Below are positions 58,336 to 64,000 of a stretch of DNA of 64,000 bases, one piece after another. The notes beneath the pieces were generated by a model, which did no database searches, was not told the DNA's origin, and saw nothing but the letters and a program-made list of their open reading frames with translations. The position numbers were made by a program, and so were the translations under genes. Origin of the DNA: Thermogemmatispora aurantia (GTDB lineage: Bacteria; Chloroflexota; Ktedonobacteria; Ktedonobacterales; Ktedonobacteraceae); NCBI RefSeq assembly GCF_008974285.1, contig NZ_BKZV01000001.1, positions 419,319 to 483,318 on the forward strand, read 5' to 3'. Position 1 is the first letter of the stretch, and every line of letters begins with the position of its first letter.

Positions 58336-59796
58336 ATGGAGATGACCAGCATAGATCTTGACGTTGATATCCTTGTGATTGGTGGGGGTGTGGTTGGCTG
58401 CGCGATCCTGCGCGAGCTTGCGCGTTACGATGCCAGCATTGCTTTGCTGGAGCAGTACCCTGACGTCTGTGAAGGTACCAGCAAGGCCAATAGCGCTATT
58501 GTGCACACTGGCTTCGATGCCAGGCCAGGCACTCTGGAGGCGCGCTTGCTGGCCGAGGCACGCCAACTGTGGCCGGAGGTCATCGCGCGCCTTCACATTC
58601 CCTATCTGCAGACGGGGGCGCTGATGGTAGCTCTCAATGAGCAGGAACAGGCTACCATTGCCAGGGAAATTGTGCCCAAAGCAGCGGCCAACGGGATCAC
58701 GTTGCAGCCGTTGAGCCGGGCGGAGATTCTGGAGGCGGCCCCTTACGTCAACGAGCGCATCGTTGGCGGTGTCTTGGTCGAAGGTGAAGGGGTCATCGAT
58801 CCTTTTTGGACGACACGCGCCTATTGCGAGCATGCTCTCCTTAATGGGGCCCAGCTCTTTTTGGGCGAGCGCGTGAACGCCATTGAGGTGGGGCCACGGC
58901 GGCTTCGGGTGCACACGGAAAACGGCAGGACCTTTTCGGCTGCCCTCGTTGTCAATGCTGCTGGACTATGGGCCGACGAGGTTGCGCGCCTGGCAGGTGA
59001 TCATTCCTTCAAACTCACACCACGCAAAGGTGAGTTTCTGATCACCGAGGAGGACCACGGCGTTGCACAGATCATTCTGCCGGTACCGAGCGAGGTCTCC
59101 AAGGGTATTTTGGTGACACCGATCGTTTTCGGTGGCGTCCTGCTTGGGCCGACAGCAGAGGACGTCAGCGATAAGAGAGACCTGGCGACAACCACGGCGG
59201 GACAGCAGCGCATCCGCGAGGGTGTGGGAAGGCTGGTGCCAGCTATGACCACGGTCTCCACCGTGCGTCAGTTCGCCGGCCTGCGCGCCGTGAGCAGTAC
59301 CGGCGACTACATCATTCGCCCTTCAACCGTCAGCGAGCGTCTGCTTCATGTGGCTGGTATTCGCTCCACTGGTCTGTCGGCTTCGCCGGCCATCGGGCAC
59401 TACGTTGGAACGCTGGTCGGGGAAACGTTGGGGCTGCGTCTGCGTACCAGCTACCGTGAGGCGCTACCGGAGCCACTGAGTGAAGCCGCCCATGAAGATG
59501 GCGAGGTGGTCTGCCTCTGCCGCTCGATTACTCGCGGCGAGATTCTGGCCGCCCTGCGCTCAACCCTCCCTCCGCAGACTCTGGATGGCCTGAAGCGACG
59601 GACGGGCGCGATGTTGGGCGAGTGCCAGGGCAATCTCTGCCTCCCTCGTCTGATCGCACTGTTCCAGCAGGAGCTGGGGCGCGATCCTTTGTCTCTGGAG
59701 AAGCATGCCCCCGGCTCGCGCTTGCTAGTCGAGCGCCTGACGCACCTTGGCAGCGTCCCCGCTCACCGCTGTGAGCGGTCCAAGCGAGGACAGTAG
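58336..59796 (+). CDS. GlpA-like FAD-dependent glycerol-3-phosphate dehydrogenase with Fe-S domain
   Basis: A 486-residue oxidoreductase. The N-terminal FAD fold has DILVIGGGVVGCAILREL; the DAO domain continues to about residue 365 with the end motif VAGIRSTGLSASPAIG. The C-terminal BFD-like [2Fe-2S] domain has CLC (near 394) and GECQGNLC cysteines. This fusion is typical of GlpA-type enzymes that oxidise glycerol-3-phosphate to dihydroxyacetone phosphate; the 2-hydroxyglutarate oxidase branch is an alternative. GGCAGGT lies just before the ATG. It is first in a cluster with a second FAD enzyme, a CoxG-like protein, a permease and an FGGY kinase. Confidence 0.88.
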   Translation: MEMTSIDLDVDILVIGGGVVGCAILRELARYDASIALLEQYPDVCEGTSKANSAIVHTGFDARPGTLEARLLAEARQLWPEVIARLHIPYLQTGALMVALNEQEQATIAREIVPKAAANGITLQPLSRAEILEAAPYVNERIVGGVLVEGEGVIDPFWTTRAYCEHALLNGAQLFLGERVNAIEVGPRRLRVHTENGRTFSAALVVNAAGLWADEVARLAGDHSFKLTPRKGEFLITEEDHGVAQIILPVPSEVSKGILVTPIVFGGVLLGPTAEDVSDKRDLATTTAGQQRIREGVGRLVPAMTTVSTVRQFAGLRAVSSTGDYIIRPSTVSERLLHVAGIRSTGLSASPAIGHYVGTLVGETLGLRLRTSYREALPEPLSEAAHEDGEVVCLCRSITRGEILAALRSTLPPQTLDGLKRRTGAMLGECQGNLCLPRLIALFQQELGRDPLSLEKHAPGSRLLVERLTHLGSVPAHRCERSKRGQ

Positions 59797-59874
59797 GTCA
59801 GCACTCTCTGGCCTACCAATCGCTGGGAGTGCTGGTAAATGCAGAAGCAAAGGAAGCAGATGAGGAAGGTGCAG

Positions 59875-60798
59875 ATGTCGGCATATACCTTGGAGGACAT
59901 GCCTCTGATGGAAGACCTGCATGAGGGAGATTATGATGTGGCCATCGTTGGAGCCGGCCTGAGTGCCTTGAGCCTGCTGCATAGCGGGGGCACGGCTCTC
60001 GGGCGCACGGTGGTGCTCGATTATCAGGAGCAGGTGGGCGGGTTGTTGCGCTATCTGTTGCCAGCCGACGGCTTTGGAACAGAGTGGGAGCTGCTGCGGG
60101 ATTTCCAGCTTCCCGCAGGAGTGAGGTTGCTCCTGCAAACGACGGCAGTGGGACTGCTGCCTGCCAACGATGCAGAGCCGACCCATACGCTGGTCGTCCG
60201 TCAGCGCCAGGGCACGACGCAGCTGCGCGCTCGCCAGGTGGTAATCGCCTGCGGCGGAGTGGAGCGTCCCCGCGAGCATGATGCTATTCCAGGGACGCGC
60301 CCGGCGGGAGTCATGACTCCCGTACTGGCTCTGCAGCTGCTGGCTCAGGGCTATCTGCCCGGGCGGCGCGCCCTGGTCTACGGCGATTCGCGCTACGCTC
60401 TGGCCACGGCCAGGCGTCTGGCTGAGGCTGGCCTGGAGGTAATCACGGCTGCTCCCGCCAGTGGCAATGGCCGCTCTGTCAGGCTCTGCGGGACCTTAGA
60501 GGAGATCTGCGGCTTTCCGCGCCTCACCGCCGTGCGTTTGCTCTGTGATCAGCAGTCGGTAGAGGTCGAGGTCGATACCTTGATCTACGCCACTGGCCTG
60601 CTGGCCGGCACACACTGGCTGAAGGGCAGCGGCGTCGCATTGACCGCTGCTGGAGCCATCGCCGTCGATGCCCACTACCGCACGAATATTGCGGGCATCT
60701 ATGCCATCGGCACGGTGGTCAGACCGGGGTTAGACCATGAGGATTCCGTGCGCATGGGGAAAGAGGTGGCAGCCCTGCTGCCAGGAGGTGTATCATGA
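59875..60798 (+). CDS. NAD(P)/FAD-dependent oxidoreductase (GlpB-like partner)
   Basis: A 307-residue pyridine nucleotide-disulphide oxidoreductase-like protein. It has an FAD motif VAIVGAGLSALSLL, a second dinucleotide site RALVYGDSRYALATARRLAEAG, and the end motif RTNIAGIYAIGTVV. In Thermotoga-type clusters such a protein follows the GlpA-like enzyme and passes electrons onward. The ATG at 59875 has AGGAAGG 5 bases upstream; ATG 59839 and 59860 are in frame. Its stop overlaps the next gene by 4 bases. Confidence 0.85.
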   Translation: MSAYTLEDMPLMEDLHEGDYDVAIVGAGLSALSLLHSGGTALGRTVVLDYQEQVGGLLRYLLPADGFGTEWELLRDFQLPAGVRLLLQTTAVGLLPANDAEPTHTLVVRQRQGTTQLRARQVVIACGGVERPREHDAIPGTRPAGVMTPVLALQLLAQGYLPGRRALVYGDSRYALATARRLAEAGLEVITAAPASGNGRSVRLCGTLEEICGFPRLTAVRLLCDQQSVEVEVDTLIYATGLLAGTHWLKGSGVALTAAGAIAVDAHYRTNIAGIYAIGTVVRPGLDHEDSVRMGKEVAALLPGGVS

Positions 60799-61268
60799 AG
60801 CTCAACGGAGCGGTCAACGTCAGCGCGCCCAGAGAAGAGGTCTGGCAGCTCTTTATGGACCCAACCCAGCTCTGTCGGGTCGTCCCAGGCTGCGAGCAGG
60901 CGCAACGTGTGGATGACACTCACTATGAGGCGCTGCTGGCGGTCAAGATTCAATTCATGACCATCCGCGCCCGCGCCCACGGTACCTTGCTGGAGGCGCG
61001 TGAGCCGGACCATCTGGTCGCCGAGATGGTCGGCGAGCCGCTGGCAATGGCCGGGGCTTTCCGCGCCCACTTGGTGGTTGACCTGATCCCCACCCCTCTG
61101 ACGGGAGGAACGGAGGTACGTTACACAATCGAGCTTTCGATGCTGGGACGTCTGGCAAGCCTGGGCGAGGCCATCATCCGGGCAACGGCGAATCGGCTGG
61201 CGTCACAGTTCGCCGCCAATGTTGCTCAGCTCTTCTCAGCCCAGGCCCAGGAACCTGGTCAACGCTAG
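60795..61268 (+). CDS. CoxG-like SRPBCC domain protein
   Basis: A 157-residue protein of the SRPBCC superfamily, CoxG branch: MKLNGAVNVSAPREEVWQLFMDPTQLCRVVPGCE and the later GAFRAHLVVDLIP pattern. CoxG-type proteins help anchor or mature carbon monoxide dehydrogenase-like enzymes. No CO dehydrogenase gene is in the window. Here the gene is translationally coupled (ATGA overlap, AGGAGG upstream) to the FAD oxidoreductase, so it probably serves that enzyme pair. This is inference. Confidence 0.85.
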   Translation: MKLNGAVNVSAPREEVWQLFMDPTQLCRVVPGCEQAQRVDDTHYEALLAVKIQFMTIRARAHGTLLEAREPDHLVAEMVGEPLAMAGAFRAHLVVDLIPTPLTGGTEVRYTIELSMLGRLASLGEAIIRATANRLASQFAANVAQLFSAQAQEPGQR

Positions 61269-61536
61269 AGTCGGCTCTTGCTCGCCTGGTCTGCCCGCCA
61301 CCAGGCCGGGTTGGCCCAGGTCTACCACTCCTTCATTCCTCAACAGGATGAAGCTATCACACGGTCTGCTGCGCAGGGGAGCGCGCCCATGAGGCCCTGA
61401 GCTGAGGATTGCTACCAGCCCGACTAGCGAGCGAGCGGGTATGGCGCCCACCGGGCTGGTACGGGTCTTGCCCCTCAGCCAGCGCCCCATGAAGGATGCA
61501 CATCTGTTCGCCCTGCCGAAGAAAGGAGCACCTTCT

Positions 61537-63084
61537 ATGTCGCTCAGCGAGCAACCAAAGCTGGTCTCAGAAGAGCAGCTTGTCGAACAGTTTGGCTACC
61601 GGCAGGAATTCCGCCGCGAATTGAAGCGCTTCGCTTCCTTCGCTGTAGGTTTCTCCTTTATCTCGATCACAACGGGTATCTTCACCACCTACGGCTCAGT
61701 GCTGAACTGGGGTGGGCCTCGCGGCATCTGGACCTGGCCTCTGGTCATTGTCGGTCAGCTCCTGGTGGCGCTCGTTTTTGGGGCTCTGGCCTCTCGCATT
61801 CCGCTGGCCGGCTATTCATATCAGTGGGCCTCGCGTCTGATTAACCCAAAGATCGGCTGGCTCACAGGCTGGATCTCCTTCACCTTCCTAGTCGTCGACG
61901 TGGTGGCAGTCGACTATGCGGTGGCACAGACAGTTCTGCCGATGCTCTTCGGCTATACAGAGACGCCGGTCAATGCCTGGATCGCCACCGCGGTGGTGAT
62001 TCTCATCCAGACGCTGCTCGTGCTCTTTTCTACTGTCTGGGCGACGCGTATCAACAACACCGCCGTCGGCACGGAGGTGGTTGGCATTGTGGGCCTGACC
62101 TTGCTGCTGCTGATCGTCGGCGGTGTCCGTGGCCTGCTCCACCCCGATCACCTCTTCAGCACAGGCAGCGTTCCCGCCGCTAACTACTTCAGCTTCGGCG
62201 GCCTCTTCTCCAGTGGCCCTTTCATGCTCTCCTTCTTGCTGGGAGCCTTCACGATCGTCGGATTTGAGGCCGCAGCGAACCTGGCCGAAGAGACGCAGGA
62301 GGCGCACCGTACGGTGCCGTTTGCCATGTGGTCTTCGGTTCTGCTGAGCGGCGTCGTCGGCTTTGCCTTCCTGATCGCCCTTAATCTGGCCTCGGACAAT
62401 TTACAGGCGCTGGCCAGCTCCGCGACGCCAGTGGCCGATATCATTACCCATATCCTCGGGCCGATCGTTGGCGATATTTTCCTGGTGCTGGTGACTTTCT
62501 CGATCTTTGCCTGCGGTCTGGTGATCTTTATCACATTGACACGCCTGATCTGGGCAATGTCGCGCGACGAGCGCTTTCCTGCCTCGCGCTGGCTGCGCCA
62601 GGTTAATCCCAACACGGGCACGCCGGTTCCATCGACGGTACTTTCCTTTGTCCTGTGCGAGCTGGTCCTGGCCCTCTTCGCCGGTATCGGTCTGGCTCAG
62701 AACCAGACAACAACCCTCGGCAATCTCTTCTCGGCGGCCACGCTCTTGCCCGCGATCATCTACCTGTTGACGGTGATCTATTATGTGGCTGCCCGGCGCC
62801 GCTTACCCTCCATTCCCGGCGGCCTCAATCTGGGGGTCTTTGAATGGCCGGTGATTATTCTGGCCCTCATCTGGCTCGTCTTCGAACTGCTGATCTTCCG
62901 CGATGGACAGTTCGCCGTTCCCTGGCTCTATACCCTGGGGATGTTCGCACTCGGTCTGATCTACTTCGTCTGGTTGCTGATTGCACGACCGGCGGTCCTT
63001 AAGACAGTGCCGATCGAGGAGACGGTACGGGCCTTGGGCAACTCCTCACCTTCCGCCGAGATCTCAGGCTCGTCAACAACGTAG
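61537..63084 (+). CDS. APC family amino acid/polyamine permease
   Basis: A 515-residue transporter with 12 membrane helices. The family features are FSFISITTGIFTTYGSVLNWGG in helix 1, SYQWASRLINPKIGWLTGW, and FEAAANLAEETQEAHRTVPFAMW with the helix 6 and loop region typical of APC transporters for amino acids, choline or amines. AAAGGAG lies 8 bases before the ATG at 61537. It lies between the oxidoreductase genes and an FGGY kinase gene, so it may import the substrate of the pathway. An amine or amino acid is more likely than glycerol for this family. Confidence 0.9.
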   Translation: MSLSEQPKLVSEEQLVEQFGYRQEFRRELKRFASFAVGFSFISITTGIFTTYGSVLNWGGPRGIWTWPLVIVGQLLVALVFGALASRIPLAGYSYQWASRLINPKIGWLTGWISFTFLVVDVVAVDYAVAQTVLPMLFGYTETPVNAWIATAVVILIQTLLVLFSTVWATRINNTAVGTEVVGIVGLTLLLLIVGGVRGLLHPDHLFSTGSVPAANYFSFGGLFSSGPFMLSFLLGAFTIVGFEAAANLAEETQEAHRTVPFAMWSSVLLSGVVGFAFLIALNLASDNLQALASSATPVADIITHILGPIVGDIFLVLVTFSIFACGLVIFITLTRLIWAMSRDERFPASRWLRQVNPNTGTPVPSTVLSFVLCELVLALFAGIGLAQNQTTTLGNLFSAATLLPAIIYLLTVIYYVAARRRLPSIPGGLNLGVFEWPVIILALIWLVFELLIFRDGQFAVPWLYTLGMFALGLIYFVWLLIARPAVLKTVPIEETVRALGNSSPSAEISGSSTT

Positions 63085-63263
63085 CAGAGCCGGCGCACTC
63101 TATCCGACCAACCCAACCTGCTTGCTACTCTGGCCTGTTCGTGCACTGGCTTACTCTCTACGGGTGATTGAGGGATCAGCAGCGCACGAGCAGGGCCAGA
63201 GGCGATGAGGGGCCGCCGGCCCTGCTGTGTTGGGAAGGGCATCAGTACAGGAGGAGAGCAAGG

Positions 63264-64000
63264 ATGATGGCTCCCGCAATACTCGCTATCGATCAGGGAA
63301 CCACCCGCACAAAAGCGCTCGTGTTTGATGCCGAAGCTCGTTGTCTGGCTCAGGCTGCGAGTGAGGTGCCGCTGACTTATCCACAACCGGGCTGGGTGGA
63401 GCAGAATCCCTATGACTTGCTGGAGAGTGTGATCGCGAACGCCCGCGCGGCCCTGCAGACAGCCGGCGAGGTGTCACTGTTGGCCTGCGGCCTGGCGAAT
63501 CAGGGCGAGACGGTGGTGGTCTGGCACCGGCGCAGCGGGCAACCGCTCTATAATGCCATTAGCTGGCAAGACCGCCGCACCGATCTGCTGTGCGAGCAGC
63601 TGCGCCGCGAGGGAGCCGAACGCTTGATTCGCGAACGCACCGGATTGCCACTTGATCCCTACTTTTCGGCGACGAAGATCCGCTGGATTCTGGATAACGT
63701 CCCCGGGGCTCGTGAGCTAGCTGCTCGTGGTGAGCTACTGGCGGGCACTACCGACGCCTGGTTGATGTGGTGTCTGCTGGGCGAGCATCGCACTGATGAG
63801 ACAACGGCCTCGCGAACGATGCTCTATAATCCTCGTCTGCGCGACTGGGATGAGGAGATCCTGGCGCTGCTGGAGATCCCTCGCTCGATCTTGCCAGAGA
63901 TTCAGCCGTCCTGCTCGCTCTTTGGTACGATCTCGGCGGAGCACTTCGGGCACCCTTTGCCGCTGACTGCCTCCCTGGTGGACCAACAGGCGGCCCTCTT
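63264..64000 (+). CDS. FGGY family carbohydrate kinase, glycerol kinase-like (cut by window end)
   Basis: The frame is open from ATG 63264 (GGAGGAG upstream) to the window end; 245 residues are visible. It starts ILAIDQGTTRTKALVFDAEAR, the phosphate-1 motif of FGGY kinases. It continues with GWVEQNPYDL, NQGETVVVW, NAISWQDRRT, GLPLDPYFSATKIRWILDNV and GTTDAWLMW, all close to glycerol kinase. The pattern NQGET where GlpK has NQRET is a small difference. It would phosphorylate glycerol or a related polyol to feed the GlpA-like enzyme. The C-terminal ATPase half lies outside the window. Confidence 0.9.
   Translation, partial: MMAPAILAIDQGTTRTKALVFDAEARCLAQAASEVPLTYPQPGWVEQNPYDLLESVIANARAALQTAGEVSLLACGLANQGETVVVWHRRSGQPLYNAISWQDRRTDLLCEQLRREGAERLIRERTGLPLDPYFSATKIRWILDNVPGARELAARGELLAGTTDAWLMWCLLGEHRTDETTASRTMLYNPRLRDWDEEILALLEIPRSILPEIQPSCSLFGTISAEHFGHPLPLTASLVDQQAAL

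Overview
The window is high-GC bacterial chromosome, densely packed with genes on both strands. The gene content points to Chloroflexota, most likely class Ktedonobacteria (Thermogemmatispora-like). The clues are many Ser/Thr kinases with zinc-ribbon or TPR parts, FHA and HEAT proteins, GAF-type sensor kinases, a KGG protein, and DHA2 and ECF transporters. This is an inference from gene style; no rRNA or other marker is present. I found no insertion sequence, prophage, tRNA or rRNA gene.

Layout. 1-5.5 kb: end of an ABC exporter, primary sigma factor, a zinc-ribbon membrane protein and a uroporphyrinogen-decarboxylase-like protein. 5.6-9.2 kb is the accessory-looking part: two tandem XRE regulators, an AT-rich operator region, two tandem paralogous small proteins overlapping a DNA-binding protein with a minisatellite, and an orphan six-repeat CRISPR array. 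9.2-17.4 kb: MurJ, a KGG protein, a GAF histidine kinase with its receiver, a CAP-domain lipoprotein and an S9 peptidase. 17.6-24.4 kb: PadR and a DHA2 efflux pump, a metallo-beta-lactamase-fold protein, a fumarylacetoacetase-like protein and two small two-helix membrane proteins. 24.5-31 kb: a Ser/Thr kinase-TPR protein, a TPR protein carrying only a degenerate kinase N-lobe, and a LuxR-type two-component pair. 31-40.4 kb: aconitase with a long structured leader, DinB, a NadD-like protein, a double FHA protein, IclR and a CocE-type hydrolase. 40.5-46.7 kb: another kinase, a HEAT protein, dienelactone hydrolase, LysE and an XRE regulator. 46.9-53 kb: NfeD, flotillin, PspA-like protein, a 42-residue membrane protein and a pseudo-receiver/DUF4388 protein. 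53.5-58 kb: ribose-5-phosphate isomerase and a complete ECF transporter. 58.3-64 kb: a glycerol-3-phosphate-oxidation-like cluster (GlpA-like, FAD oxidoreductase, CoxG-like, APC permease, FGGY kinase).

How the genes work together. Three themes recur: phosphorylation signalling (kinases, FHA, pseudo-kinase and pseudo-receiver proteins), membrane upkeep (NfeD/flotillin/PspA, MurJ), and transport with catabolism (ECF, glp-like cluster, hydrolases). The most unusual signal is that degenerate copies of the CRISPR repeat lie at the start codons and in the 5' regions of two non-cas genes (44.25 kb and 53.05 kb), in the same orientation as the inferred crRNA. Strong sigma-70 promoters with operator-like palindromes are visible at several regulator loci.
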